64,000 nt of DNA from Fimbriimonas sp. (GCA_029866005.1 JARXAE010000004.1:1-64000); one strand, 5' to 3'; positions 17,043 to 25,960 are shown, numbered from the stretch's first letter. Program-made: numbers and translations. Notes: generated by a model not told the origin, from the sequence alone.

Positions 17043-18056
17043 ATGACACGACGCGACCTTCTTGCCGGAGCCGCTGGAGTCGGCCTTGCCGCCTCTATTC
17101 CAGCTCAAACCAACCAACGGGCATCTACCCGCCCGATCCTCGGCGAGAAGGCGCACACTTATGAGGCGTACCACGACTGGCTCGTTCCGCCGAAGAACTT
17201 GGCCTGGGGTGACACCCACGGGGTTACCACGGATAAGAACGGCTTCATCTACATCGCCCACACCGTCGGTTCGGGAAGTATTAGCCGCGACACGATCTGC
17301 GTCTTTGACCCGAAGGGCAAGTTTGTTAAGTCATTCGGCTCCGAATGGGCGGGCGGCGCCCACGGCCTCGACCTCCGCAAAGAAGGAAGGGAAGAGTTCC
17401 TCTACATCTGCGATGTCAACCGAAAGGTAGTTGCCAAAGCCGACCTTAATGGTCGAGTCATCTGGGAACTGGACTACCCGAAGGAGTCTGGCAAGTACCG
17501 AAACCGAGACGGCTGGAACCCCACCAACGTCGCATTTCTCCCCTCCGGAAACATCCTCGTCGGTGACGGCTACGGCAGCAGTTTCATCCATGAATACACC
17601 AAGGACGGTGCCTATGTTCGTACCATTATCGGCCCCGGAAACGGAGCCGGGCAAGTCAGCTGCCCCCACGGGCTGTGGGTCGACCAGCGCACCCCCGGCC
17701 AAGCCCAGCTCGTCGTCGCCGACCGAGGTAACCGGCGACTCCAGATGTTCGACCTTGATGGCAAGCACAAAGGCTTCGTTACCGAGGGCGTTAGGATGCC
17801 CTGCCACATCCACTTCAACAGCGGTCTCATGCTTATCCCTGACCTTGAGAGCCGCATCACCATCCTTGGAGTCGACAACAAACCGGTCGCCCAACTCGGC
17901 GATGGTCACCCCACCAACCTCAGAGGCAAGGCAAAAGACCAATTCCAACCCGGCAAGTTTGTTCATCCGCACGGTGCGGCTTGGATCAACAAGACGGACA
18001 TCGTGGTCGCCGAATGGGTTCCGCAGGGAAGAATTACTCTGTTGAAGCGGGTTTAG
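17043..18056 (+). CDS. Tat-exported NHL-repeat six-bladed beta-propeller protein
   Basis: 337 residues from ATG 17043 (a TTG five codons upstream is not needed). The N-terminus MTRRDLLAGAAGVGLAASIPA is a Tat signal with RRDLL. Several NHL-type blades follow, with GVTTDKNGFIYIAH, HGLDLRKEG, VAFLPSGNILVGDG, PHGLWVDQ and VADRGNRRLQMFD recurring about every 45-50 residues. The architecture resembles peptidyl-alpha-hydroxyglycine lyase-like and 6-bladed lactonase-like proteins, but I see no decisive catalytic residue. It may bind or modify an extracytoplasmic ligand. It is divergent from imuB and convergent with a thioesterase gene. Confidence 0.75.
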   Translation: MTRRDLLAGAAGVGLAASIPAQTNQRASTRPILGEKAHTYEAYHDWLVPPKNLAWGDTHGVTTDKNGFIYIAHTVGSGSISRDTICVFDPKGKFVKSFGSEWAGGAHGLDLRKEGREEFLYICDVNRKVVAKADLNGRVIWELDYPKESGKYRNRDGWNPTNVAFLPSGNILVGDGYGSSFIHEYTKDGAYVRTIIGPGNGAGQVSCPHGLWVDQRTPGQAQLVVADRGNRRLQMFDLDGKHKGFVTEGVRMPCHIHFNSGLMLIPDLESRITILGVDNKPVAQLGDGHPTNLRGKAKDQFQPGKFVHPHGAAWINKTDIVVAEWVPQGRITLLKRV

Positions 18057-18077
18057 ACCGAAACTAGACCCGCGATT

Positions 18078-18102
18078 TCCGAGGCTCTAATCTAGCCTCG
18101 GA
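18078..18102. terminator. hairpin between convergent genes
   Basis: TCCGAGGCT and AGCCTCGGA form a perfect 9-bp stem with a 7-nt loop between the NHL protein gene and the thioesterase gene, overlapping the last codons of the latter. No T run follows on either strand, so it is a weak or bidirectional terminator candidate. Confidence 0.4.
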
Positions 18103-18521
18103 ACATCTCCGGGCTTTCGATCCAACATCTCCCGAATCTTCGCCGGAATTGAGACCGCTTTTCGTTCCGACCCCATCAAGACGTGCCAGGTGTAACCCTC
18201 GGTAGAAACAAGTCCCGTCGACTCATTTAGAACTGAGTAGTCAAACCGGATCGCCGCGCGCTTGATCTCACTCACCCAAACTCGAACCTGAATCCAATCG
18301 TCGTACTTCACTTCGCCCTTATAGCGAGCGTGAACCTCCACGACGGGCAGAAAGTAGCCCTCATTTTCCAGATCGAGATAGGCAAATCCTCTATCACGGC
18401 ACCATTCGCCGCGAGCCTGTTCGAACCAGAAAAGGTAGTTCGCATAGTAGGCGTGTCCCATCTGGTCCGTCTCGCCATAACGAACCCGGATGCGTGCCGA
18501 TGACTCATTCATAAGCTTCAT
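18087..18521 (-). CDS. acyl-CoA thioesterase, YbgC/FadM type
   Basis: 144 residues, a single hotdog fold (4HBT). The motif VRYGETDQMGHAYYANYLFWFEQAR (about residues 12-36) is the YbgC/FadM active-site signature with the catalytic Asp in GETDQ and the conserved YANY. It hydrolyses acyl-CoA esters; the chain length cannot be told from sequence. The ATG at 18521 (or 18512) is chosen because this family starts about 10 residues before the motif; the longer reading frame upstream is low complexity and overlaps the divergent GNAT gene. Confidence 0.85.
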   Translation of the reverse strand: MKLMNESSARIRVRYGETDQMGHAYYANYLFWFEQARGEWCRDRGFAYLDLENEGYFLPVVEVHARYKGEVKYDDWIQVRVWVSEIKRAAIRFDYSVLNESTGLVSTEGYTWHVLMGSERKAVSIPAKIREMLDRKPGDVPRLD

Positions 18522-18568
18522 TATGAAGTCCCAGATGCCCAAACCGACCGTAGGTAGACTCCCAACGC

Positions 18569-19126
18569 ATGGAATCCTGGCTGTTTGAGACTGAGCGTTT
18601 ATGGATTCGCCAAACCGAGGATTCGGACATCGACGACATGTTGGCCATTTACAGCGACATCGAAGTGATGCGGTATCTCGGTGCCGAGCCGAAAGCCATC
18701 GAGACAAAGGAGGAGATCCAGGTGATCATCGATCGCCGCAAGGCTATGGCGCAAGACTTCGGCGATCGGCTGGGTGGTTGGTCCGTCGTTCTCAAAGAGA
18801 CGAATCAAGTGATCGGTGCCGTGCTGTTCAAACCCCTTCCTGGTCGCGACGCAAAAACTCCTTCTGGCGAGATCGAAATCGGCTGGCACGTTGGTCAGGC
18901 CCATTGGGGCAAAGGGTACTCGATCGAAGCTTCAAGAGCATGCCTTCACTATGGATTTGACAAGAATCCCGAGCTGGGACGAGTCCTCGCCTGCTTCTAT
19001 CCGGAGAACACAAGATCCGAACGGATCATGCAAAAGCTAGGGATGAGCTACCTCGGGGAATCCGACGAGTACTACGGAGTTCCCCTTAGCGTCTACCAAA
19101 TCACCAGAGAGTCAGCTGGCCACTAG
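18569..19126 (+). CDS. GNAT N-acetyltransferase, RimJ/RimL-like
   Basis: 185 residues. It begins LFETERLWIRQTEDSDIDDM, typical of the Acetyltransf_3 family that includes RimJ and RimL. The acetyl-CoA loop is present in EIGWHVGQAHWGKGYSIEAS (about residues 105-124), including the QxxGxG/A-like QAHWGKGYS. The end (NTRSERIMQKLGMSYLGE) is also typical. The substrate, protein N-terminus or small molecule, is unknown. TAGACT at 18555 lies 8 nt from the ATG, a possible leaderless promoter. The 3' end overlaps leuA, which converges, by 15 nt. Confidence 0.85.
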   Translation: MESWLFETERLWIRQTEDSDIDDMLAIYSDIEVMRYLGAEPKAIETKEEIQVIIDRRKAMAQDFGDRLGGWSVVLKETNQVIGAVLFKPLPGRDAKTPSGEIEIGWHVGQAHWGKGYSIEASRACLHYGFDKNPELGRVLACFYPENTRSERIMQKLGMSYLGESDEYYGVPLSVYQITRESAGH

Positions 19127-20257
19127 TTCTCGCAGGTGTTCATCTCCCACTTCGGAGAGCGTGTCCGCCATCTCCAAGAACTTAGAGTAAATCTGCTCAA
19201 ACCTCTCTGGAGTGAACTCATATCCCAGTTCTTGGAGACGGTGCTTCAGACCGTGCCGCCCCGACCGTGCCGTCAAGATAATCTCGCTCTTGGCCGCACC
19301 CACGAGGGATGGATCGATGATCTCGTAAGTTGAACGATCCTTCAGAACGCCGTCTTGGTGGATGCCCGAGCTGTGGGCATAAGCATTCGCACCGACTACC
19401 GCCTTATTGCGTTGTACGAGCATTCCAGTGAGCTGCGAGACCAGTCGCGATGTGATCAGCAGTTGAGTCGTGTCGATCCGAGTCGCAATATCTAAGACAT
19501 CTCGGCGCACGTAAAGAGCCATCACAACCTCTTCCAAGGCTGTGTTGCCCGCCCGTTCGCCGATGCCGTTGATCGTCACTTCAACCTGGCGGGCTCCGCC
19601 CAACACTCCCGCGACAGTGTTCGCAGTGGCCATTCCGAGGTCATTGTGGCAGTGGCAGCTCAGGATCGCTTTATCGGCGTTCGGTACGTTGTTCAGAATC
19701 CCCGCCATCAGGTCCCGATACTCATCTGGGTAAGCATAACCAGTAGTGTCGGGCACGTTGATCGTTGTCGCTCCGGCCTTGATGACCTCTTCGACAACTT
19801 TGTAAACGTAGTCTCGATCTGCCCGACCTGAGTCCTCCATGAAGTACTCAATGTCGTCTGTGAATTGTCGAGCACACTTAACCGCGTTGATTCCTGTCTC
19901 CAGCGCCTGCTCTTTGGTCATCCGGAGCTTGTTGTCAAGGTGATTCTGAGAGACCCCAAGACCAGTGTGAATGCGTCTTCTCTCGGCGGGGGCAAGGGCC
20001 TCGGCTGCGACTTCAATATCTCGTTGTCGCGCGCGGGTAAGTCCGCAGATGGTAACTCCCTTGAGCTCGGTTGCCAACGTGTGAACACTCTCAAAGTCCC
20101 CCGGCGAAGAGATCGGAAATCCTGCTTCGATGATGTCGACCCCGAGGCGGACCAACTGGTGTCCAATCTCCAGCTTTTGAGCTAACGAAAGCCGCACACC
20201 TGGACTCTGCTCACCATCGCGCAGGGTCGTATCGAAGACAAAAAGCCTCTGGTTCAT
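19112..20257 (-). CDS. leuA: 2-isopropylmalate synthase, short form without regulatory domain
   Basis: 381 residues. The DRE-TIM metallolyase core is complete: [13 protein letters not shown] at 7-19 (catalytic Arg and metal Asp), [15 protein letters not shown] (about 200-214) and NGIGERAGN (about 233-241). The region after it ([18 protein letters not shown]) matches LeuA/homocitrate synthase subdomain I. The protein ends near [14 protein letters not shown] and lacks the roughly 120-residue C-terminal LeuA_dimer domain that binds leucine. It could be an unregulated LeuA, or a homocitrate synthase-like enzyme; the sequence overall resembles LeuA. The ATG at 20257 is preferred to an upstream TTG because it directly precedes the family start and has a TATAAT box 10 nt upstream. 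No other leu genes are nearby. Confidence 0.85.
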   Translation of the reverse strand: MNQRLFVFDTTLRDGEQSPGVRLSLAQKLEIGHQLVRLGVDIIEAGFPISSPGDFESVHTLATELKGVTICGLTRARQRDIEVAAEALAPAERRRIHTGLGVSQNHLDNKLRMTKEQALETGINAVKCARQFTDDIEYFMEDSGRADRDYVYKVVEEVIKAGATTINVPDTTGYAYPDEYRDLMAGILNNVPNADKAILSCHCHNDLGMATANTVAGVLGGARQVEVTINGIGERAGNTALEEVVMALYVRRDVLDIATRIDTTQLLITSRLVSQLTGMLVQRNKAVVGANAYAHSSGIHQDGVLKDRSTYEIIDPSLVGAAKSEIILTARSGRHGLKHRLQELGYEFTPERFEQIYSKFLEMADTLSEVGDEHLRELVAS

Positions 20258-20267
20258 ATCTATCTGG

Positions 20268-20291
20268 ATTATAACAGGCGAGAGGTACAAT
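20268..20291. promoter_or_regulatory. divergent promoter pair leuA / NIL-domain gene
   Basis: On the minus strand TATAAT (20273-20268) lies 10 nt from the leuA ATG. On the plus strand TACAAT (20286-20291) lies 10 nt from the NIL-domain ATG. The two boxes are only 12 nt apart. Predicted leaders are 3-4 nt, so both transcripts would be close to leaderless. The -35 boxes are poor on both sides. Confidence 0.55.
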
Positions 20292-20301
20292 TCAGTTCAA
20301 T

Positions 20302-20541
20302 ATGACCTCCGTGCTGGTGAACCTTTCCGCAAACGCAGACCAAGTCTCCGAACCATGGATTTGGCGAATCAGTCGCGACTTCAACGTCAAAGTCAGCATT
20401 GTCAAGGCCAACATCGACGCCGACTTCGGTTACATGCAGGTCGATCTGAGCGGGGAAGTCGAGGACATCCAGCGCACGATCGCATGGCTGATGACCACGG
20501 GGCTGCACGTCGAAGCCTTGAGTCGCGCAGTCGGCGCCTAA
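20302..20541 (+). CDS. stand-alone NIL domain protein
   Basis: 79 residues that correspond to one NIL domain (ferredoxin-like fold), normally found at the C-terminus of MetN methionine transporter ATPases and in some ferredoxins, where it senses methionine or related ligands. The features are VSEPWIWRISRDFNVKVSIVKANI (beta-alpha-beta) and GEVEDIQRTIAWLMTTGLHVEAL. Here there is no ATPase or ferredoxin domain. It is divergent from leuA and shares its promoter region, so a small ligand-binding role in amino-acid metabolism is possible but unproven. Confidence 0.7.
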   Translation: MTSVLVNLSANADQVSEPWIWRISRDFNVKVSIVKANIDADFGYMQVDLSGEVEDIQRTIAWLMTTGLHVEALSRAVGA

Positions 20542-20606
20542 CTCGAGAGCGGACAACACGTCCTTTGCTGAGCGAGCATTGCGCGAAGCAAGCCAGGCGA
20601 CCATCC

Positions 20607-21497
20607 ATGATTGAGCTCCCTTACGAGAAACCAGAAGACTTCGAAGCCTTTTGGCATCAAACGACATATGAGGCGCTGCATCATCCTCTGCAAGTTGTGG
20701 ATTGGCAGTTTCGTGCGACGACCACCGAAAGTCATCACGTTGACACGTTCACTTTCATCGGAATCGATGGCACGGAGAAACATGGCTGGCTTGCCTACCC
20801 GGAAGGGGCGAGAAGTCTAAAATCCTTCCTATGGCTACCGCCTTACGGGCGCGAATCCAAACTCCCTGATCAGTACGGCACCCGCCCCGGCATGGTGAGC
20901 CTTAGCTTCAACTTCCATGGCGAACCCGCCTTTCACCAAGAGAGTTACGTGCAAGAGCGGGGCTACTTCGCCACGGGTGCCGACGAGCCTGAAACTTGGG
21001 TTTTCCGCCGGATGTTCCAAGATGCCGTCATCGCCTCTCGAATCCTTCAAGCCCAAGTCCAGGTTGACGCCGATCATGTAAGCGTTTCCGGAATGTCTCA
21101 GGGTGGTGGCTTAGGTATTTGGCAAGGAGCTTGGAATCCGATCATCAAGCGCGTCTGCTCCGACATGCCGTTCCTGAGCACGATTGGAAAAACGCTTGTG
21201 AAAGGTGTCTACCGTTACCCACTGAAGGAGTTAAGGGACTTTATGGAAACGATTCCTGTTGGTGAGGCCAGAGTCCTTCACACCCTCAGCTACTTCGACA
21301 CCGCCTTTCAAGCCGAGTACTGCACCATTCCAACTCAAGTAAGCCTCGGCCTCAAAGACCCAGCATGTCGTCCCGATACCGTTCGAGCCGCGTACAATGC
21401 CCTCCGAGGTGAGCGAAACCTGATCGAATATGATCACGGCCATGACTACCACCCGGATATGATTTTTAACAACTTAAGCTGGTTTGCGGCTAAGTAG
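20607..21497 (+). CDS. acetylxylan esterase / cephalosporin-C deacetylase family hydrolase
   Basis: 296 residues, AXE1 family alpha/beta hydrolase. The catalytic Ser is in SGMSQGGG (Ser about 164), the Asp is probably in GLKDPACRP (about 251), and the His in DHGHDYHPD (about 280). A GRESKLPDQYGTRPG-like N-terminal segment and oxyanion-tyrosine region fit the family. These enzymes remove acetyl groups from xylan or antibiotics. No signal peptide is present, so it acts in the cytoplasm on small acetylated sugars. ATG 20607 gives the canonical start (PYEKPEDFEAFW); longer frames upstream run through the NIL gene. Confidence 0.85.
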   Translation: MIELPYEKPEDFEAFWHQTTYEALHHPLQVVDWQFRATTTESHHVDTFTFIGIDGTEKHGWLAYPEGARSLKSFLWLPPYGRESKLPDQYGTRPGMVSLSFNFHGEPAFHQESYVQERGYFATGADEPETWVFRRMFQDAVIASRILQAQVQVDADHVSVSGMSQGGGLGIWQGAWNPIIKRVCSDMPFLSTIGKTLVKGVYRYPLKELRDFMETIPVGEARVLHTLSYFDTAFQAEYCTIPTQVSLGLKDPACRPDTVRAAYNALRGERNLIEYDHGHDYHPDMIFNNLSWFAAK

Positions 21498-21578
21498 AGA
21501 AATCCCTGCTCCTGTAGGAGGCATCGATTTTGCTTTCCAAGCACTGATCTCCCTGCACAACTATTCGTTAGTGCTTAC

Positions 21579-21905
21579 ATGAGCCACACAGTGAGAGTCC
21601 TCGATATGTACGACTACATGAACGAGGAAGCAAATAGCACCGTTACAGGATTCGAAACCGCCGAGCTCGCCGTGGAGTATGCCCGACGCCGAACTCGCGC
21701 TTCCGTCGAAGAACAGAGAAAACCCAACATGGACCCCGAGCTACTCAAAAGCCTCTGGTTCAGCTTCGGGGAAGACTGCCTAGCCGAGGACTACATCGGT
21801 GGCAGGGAGATTGATTTCTTCATCGCCAACCCCGCGCCTAAGGAAACTCATCCCGAGCTTACCGACTGGACTGCGCTAGAACCCCAAAAGCAAAAAGCTC
21901 AGTGA
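21579..21905 (+). CDS. conserved-looking small protein, unknown
   Basis: 108 residues, acidic, no membrane segment or signal peptide. The pattern VTGFETAELAVEYARRRTRASVEEQRK followed by LLKSLWFSFGEDCL resembles a small uncharacterised family of soluble proteins that begin with YxVxGxFxSxEEAxAYAR-type segments. I cannot name it. It lies alone between the esterase and pepX. Confidence 0.5.
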   Translation: MSHTVRVLDMYDYMNEEANSTVTGFETAELAVEYARRRTRASVEEQRKPNMDPELLKSLWFSFGEDCLAEDYIGGREIDFFIANPAPKETHPELTDWTALEPQKQKAQ

Positions 21906-21951
21906 GTTAGAAAATGAACTGACACGTTGTCGTTGATCCTAGATCAGGCGA

Positions 21952-21973
21952 GGAGTGCCTAACCTGGCACTCC
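21952..21973. terminator. hairpin between convergent genes
   Basis: GGAGTGCC and GGCACTCC form a perfect 8-bp stem with loop TAACCT, between the small gene ending at 21905 and pepX ending at 22000. No T run follows, so it is a moderate terminator candidate for either gene. Confidence 0.4.
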
Positions 21974-21999
21974 CGTCGACATCAATAGTTCAGCCCGAA

Positions 22000-23856
22000 C
22001 TACTGACCCCCAAGCACCTTGAGCAGTTCCGGAGCACCGCCAACCACGGGCAAAATCAGCCGGGTTCCCGCTAGGTCAACCGTCAACCGAGTTCCGGCCT
22101 TCGGCCACAGCGTAAACTCCCGATCACTTGAAAAGATCATTAATCCGATCTTTCGGCCGGTGGGAATCACTTGGTCGTCAGGTTGCAAGTCAAACGTCAG
22201 ATTCACGAATTCGCCGGGTTTCAACGGCGTCCCTGGTTCGAAGGATGCGAAATTTCCGCCGGTCCGAAGCGACCGGTGGTTCTGAGGATCGGCCCAGCCA
22301 CGAGTGATCAGGTTGTTCAGGATCGGAGATCCGTCCGTCCAAGGCAACTGAACCAAGCACACCGACAAATTGGCGGCTGGTGCGCTCGATGCCAACCGAA
22401 GGGTGATCTTAGCGGTGCCTGAGATGTGCAGCGGAGTTTTCAACTCCTCAGTGGCAAACAGTAATCGGTTGGGCGAGGTTGCCGCCTTCGCCAAGGCTGG
22501 AGCACCTTGCGAGACGTCGTCAACGAACTCAAGCTTCTTTACGGGACCGACTGCAGATAGCGCGAGTTTGCCAGTCGCCAAGCCGTCGCCGCTTGGCAAT
22601 AGAGTCACGTTACGAGCCTCCGGATTAGGATAGTCGCCATACGGCGTTGGATCCCCACGCCGACCAGCGGCTTCCCGTACGATCAGCGCCTTCGGTCCCT
22701 TCTCGACACCGTTTTCGACACCGTACAGGAACCGCGAGAACCACTTATTCTGCAACTCAAAAGGTGGGTCGCCTCCGTGCCCGCCTTGGTGGAAGTATTG
22801 GATCAAAGGCACTTGCCCTTTGAGTGCTTCGCTGATCCGGACGGCATGCTCCGGAACCACGTTCCAGTCGTTAAACCCGTGAGCCATCAATACCGCGCAC
22901 TTGATGTTCTTGGTGAATCGAAGCAAGTCTCGCTCTGCCCAGAACTGGTTGTAGTCGCCGGTTCGTCGATCCTGATTGGCCGCAAAGAGCCCATCTCGGA
23001 AAATTTTGACTCCTCGGTCCCGGTTTGCTGGATCTCCACTGTTCACAAAATCAAACAGCGAGTCGACGTCTTCGCCCAAGTATCCGCCGGGGCTTCGGAC
23101 TAAGCCGTTCGAGCGGTAATAGTGGTAGTAAGAGGTGTTCGGAGAAACTGGGATGATCGCCTCTAAACCCTTGACTCCCGTGGTTGCAGCCGCAATCGGA
23201 AGCGTCCCTTCGTAAGACGTGCCCATCATCCCCACTTTGCCCGTGCACCATTTTGCGTACACCTGAACCGAACCGTCAATTGTCGTGAAACCCTTCGCCC
23301 GCCCGCAAAGCCAGTCAATCACTGCCTTTGGCGCAAACCTCTCGGGTACTCCGCCAATCGTGACCGCCCCGTTCGAGCGCCCTGTTCCCGGAGCCTCCGA
23401 GTGAACGATCGCGAACCCACGCGGGACCCACTCCCGTGTCATCGAGCGGGCGATCACCGTTCGGTTCGGGTCGAACTTGATGTTCGGATGAGACTTGCGA
23501 GCCGGAGACGCCTCTCCAAGCTCCTGCTTTACATCCCAAAGATCGGAAACCCCATCCGACGTCCCAGCAAAGTACGGCGAGGAGTGATAGATCACCGGAA
23601 CCTTTAGTCCTTCGGTTTCCGTCTGCTTTTGTCGAGTCACGTTGACGAAAACTCGGTCCTTCTTTCCATCCTGGTCGGAATCGAACTCTGTCTCCACCCA
23701 CAGGAACTCCCGAATCCAATCCTTCTGCTCGGAGAATGCCGGCACAACCTCGGCCATACCGTCCGAAAACATGGGTAGGGCCCGACCAATTTGGGCATGC
23801 CCAGAGGAAGCGCAGAGGACAAAACCCAAGGCTCCCAGAATTCCGCGATTCAACAT
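22000..23856 (-). CDS. Xaa-Pro dipeptidyl-peptidase, S15 family (PepX-like)
   Basis: 618 residues. An N-terminal signal peptide (MLNRGILGALGFVLCASSGHA) implies export. The S15 catalytic triad is visible: Ser in MMGTSYEGTLP (about 213), Asp in HGFNDWNVVPEH (about 335) and His in FHQGGHGG (about 365). The C-terminal jelly-roll domain (X-Pro dipeptidyl-peptidase C-terminal) is also present. It cleaves Xaa-Pro dipeptides from peptides, or acts on related esters such as cocaine-esterase-like substrates. ATG 23856 is chosen because the frame upstream runs antisense through metH. CATACT lies 6 nt from the ATG, a possible leaderless promoter in the metH-pepX gap. Confidence 0.85.
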   Translation of the reverse strand: MLNRGILGALGFVLCASSGHAQIGRALPMFSDGMAEVVPAFSEQKDWIREFLWVETEFDSDQDGKKDRVFVNVTRQKQTETEGLKVPVIYHSSPYFAGTSDGVSDLWDVKQELGEASPARKSHPNIKFDPNRTVIARSMTREWVPRGFAIVHSEAPGTGRSNGAVTIGGVPERFAPKAVIDWLCGRAKGFTTIDGSVQVYAKWCTGKVGMMGTSYEGTLPIAAATTGVKGLEAIIPVSPNTSYYHYYRSNGLVRSPGGYLGEDVDSLFDFVNSGDPANRDRGVKIFRDGLFAANQDRRTGDYNQFWAERDLLRFTKNIKCAVLMAHGFNDWNVVPEHAVRISEALKGQVPLIQYFHQGGHGGDPPFELQNKWFSRFLYGVENGVEKGPKALIVREAAGRRGDPTPYGDYPNPEARNVTLLPSGDGLATGKLALSAVGPVKKLEFVDDVSQGAPALAKAATSPNRLLFATEELKTPLHISGTAKITLRLASSAPAANLSVCLVQLPWTDGSPILNNLITRGWADPQNHRSLRTGGNFASFEPGTPLKPGEFVNLTFDLQPDDQVIPTGRKIGLMIFSSDREFTLWPKAGTRLTVDLAGTRLILPVVGGAPELLKVLGGQ

Positions 23857-23896
23857 GAAAACAGTATGCCCCAACCCATAGGAATTGCGATTGTCC

Positions 23897-25879
23897 TTAC
23901 GCTTCTGCAAACGCCCTGCGATCAAACACCAGATCACTCGCCAGTTTCCAAACTTCCGATTCGATCTTGTTCTCTGGCAAAATCTTGGAAGCGTGGACAA
24001 TTGCCGAGGTGAGGCCCGCCTCTCGAGCAAAGTGGAGGAAGGTGGAGTTAAGGACTTGGCGCAGCGCTGGTTTGAGACCGAAGCTGACGTTGCTGACACC
24101 AAGCACGGTATTGACGTTCGGATAGTGCTTCTTGAGCATCGCAATCGCATCAATGGTCGCAATCGCCGAGGTCCGGAACTCTTCGTCGCCAGAGCCAAGG
24201 GTAAAGGTTAGGGTATCGATAAAGAGGTCATGGTCGGGCAGACCAAATTCGCGAGTCCGGGCAATCAGACGCTCGGCGACCGCATATTTTTCGTCGGCCG
24301 ATTTCGCCATTCCTTTCTCGTCAATGGTCAGACCAACCACGGCAGCGCCGTACTTCCGGCAGAGCGCGAGGACCTTGCGCGTGCGCTCCTCGCCATCCTC
24401 AAAGTTGATTGAGTTCACAATTGGCTTTCCAGCCACCATTTGTAGTGCGGCTTCGATGACGTTGACTTCCGTCGAGTCGATCATCAAGGGAACCTGAATG
24501 TGCCGGTTGTAGTAACTGAGGAGAGTCCGCATATCCTTCTCTTCGTTTCTACCGACATAAGCAGTGCAGACATCGAGAACGTGGGAACCTTCGCCTTCAA
24601 GTTCACGAGCCAGCTCGGTCAGTCCCTCCCAGTTCTCAGCGGCAAGCATTTCGCGGAATGCCTTTGAGCCGTTGGCATTCGTCTTCTCGCCGATGATGAG
24701 GAAGCTAGTGTCTTGATCATACGGCTGGAATTGGTAGAGGGACGAGATCCCGACCAGTGAGTTGGGAGTGGGGAGTTCTGGGGCAGGTGTGGAGAAGTCA
24801 AAACCGGGATAGGTGTTGCGAACTTTGATCCAGTGAGCGTCTGCGGTGTGCTTGTGTCCACCGACCGCGTCGGAGATAGCTTTAATGTGCGCAGGAGTCG
24901 TTCCACAGCAGCCCCCACACAGGGCAACGCCGTACTTTTCGACGAACTCTAAGTGGTGCTGACCGAGTTCCTCTGGTGAGAGCTTGTAAACGGCTTGTCC
25001 CTTCTCCATGATCGGCAGTCCGGCATTCGGCTGAACGGCAATTGGTCGAGTGGAGTTTTGGCCCAGGAATCGAACGTGCTGTGCCATCTCCACCGGTCCG
25101 GTTGCACAGTTGAGTCCGAATGCCACCACTGATGGGAAAGCCTCAATCATATTGAGGGCAGCGCCTATCTCTGAGCCGAGGAGCATCGTGCCAGTCTGCT
25201 CCATCGTGACTTGAACAAAAATTGGTAGCCTCGTTTGGCAGGCTGCAAGCGCTCTTTCGGCGGCTACAATGCTCGCCTTCACCATGAGCAAATCTTGGGT
25301 CGTCTCGACGAGGAGTGCATCTGCTCCCCCCTCAATCATCCCTCGAAAGCCATCGAAGAAGCTCGTTTCGACATCTTGGAAAGATGCTTGACCAAGTGAG
25401 ACAAGCCGGGTTCCTGGTCCGATTCCGCCAACGACGAATCGGGGCTTGTTTGAAGTAGAGAAAAGATCCGCCTGCTCGCGAGCAATCTGGGCTGAGGCGA
25501 GCGCTAAATCATAAACAAGTTCAGAAATCTCATATTCGCCCAGTACGTAACTAATTGTTCCGAAAGCGTTTGTCTCGATCAGATCAGCCCCGGCCTCGAG
25601 ATAAGAAGCGTGAACTCCAGCGACGACCTCGGGTCGAGTTAAACACAGAAGTTCATTGCAACCGTCAAGAGAAATTCCGTTGAGGCGCATTGCCACGGCC
25701 TGAAGGGAAGCAGAATCTCCGACATCAGTTCTTTCCACTTCGCGCCGGAGCGAAAAAGGGGAGGGGCTTCGGAGGACAAAGTCGTCCGGCGTTAATCCAG
25801 CCGCTTGCAACTGCGTACCCATCGCACCGTCGTAAACAAGAACGCGATCAGCAAGGCAGTCAAGCAGAAGAGACTTCAT
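23897..25879 (-). CDS. metH: methionine synthase MetH, homocysteine and folate-binding half
   Basis: 660 residues, corresponding to about the first half of cobalamin-dependent MetH. The homocysteine-binding barrel starts YDGAMGTQLQ and has the zinc cysteines GLNCATGP and GGCCGTTPAHI (about 235 and 327). The second barrel binds methyltetrahydrofolate, with GEKTNANGSKAFREML (about 397), DVCTAYVGRNEE and SNVSFGLKPALR (about 608). The protein ends at VWKLASDLVFDRRAFAEA, the linker where the cap and cobalamin domains of full-length MetH begin. Those domains, and the reactivation domain, are missing and no remnant follows; pepX begins 40 nt later. Split MetH is known in some lineages; the partner must be elsewhere. 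The linker around residue 365-375 is encoded by a G/T-rich simple repeat. Confidence 0.9.
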   Translation of the reverse strand: MKSLLLDCLADRVLVYDGAMGTQLQAAGLTPDDFVLRSPSPFSLRREVERTDVGDSASLQAVAMRLNGISLDGCNELLCLTRPEVVAGVHASYLEAGADLIETNAFGTISYVLGEYEISELVYDLALASAQIAREQADLFSTSNKPRFVVGGIGPGTRLVSLGQASFQDVETSFFDGFRGMIEGGADALLVETTQDLLMVKASIVAAERALAACQTRLPIFVQVTMEQTGTMLLGSEIGAALNMIEAFPSVVAFGLNCATGPVEMAQHVRFLGQNSTRPIAVQPNAGLPIMEKGQAVYKLSPEELGQHHLEFVEKYGVALCGGCCGTTPAHIKAISDAVGGHKHTADAHWIKVRNTYPGFDFSTPAPELPTPNSLVGISSLYQFQPYDQDTSFLIIGEKTNANGSKAFREMLAAENWEGLTELARELEGEGSHVLDVCTAYVGRNEEKDMRTLLSYYNRHIQVPLMIDSTEVNVIEAALQMVAGKPIVNSINFEDGEERTRKVLALCRKYGAAVVGLTIDEKGMAKSADEKYAVAERLIARTREFGLPDHDLFIDTLTFTLGSGDEEFRTSAIATIDAIAMLKKHYPNVNTVLGVSNVSFGLKPALRQVLNSTFLHFAREAGLTSAIVHASKILPENKIESEVWKLASDLVFDRRAFAEA

Positions 25880-25960
25880 GTCTATCTATTGTGGCGGATT
25901 TGGGTTGGATTTCTGGGGAAGCTACTAGGTTCATGTTGACCTGCTTCGGGAATGAATTGT

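Noticed and set aside
18522-18707. N-terminal extension of the thioesterase gene to 18707
   Set aside because: The extra 62 residues are Arg/Cys-rich, unlike hotdog thioesterases, and lie antisense to the GNAT gene.
23857-24198. N-terminal extension of the S15 peptidase to 24198
   Set aside because: It would run antisense through metH and remove the signal peptide from the N-terminus.
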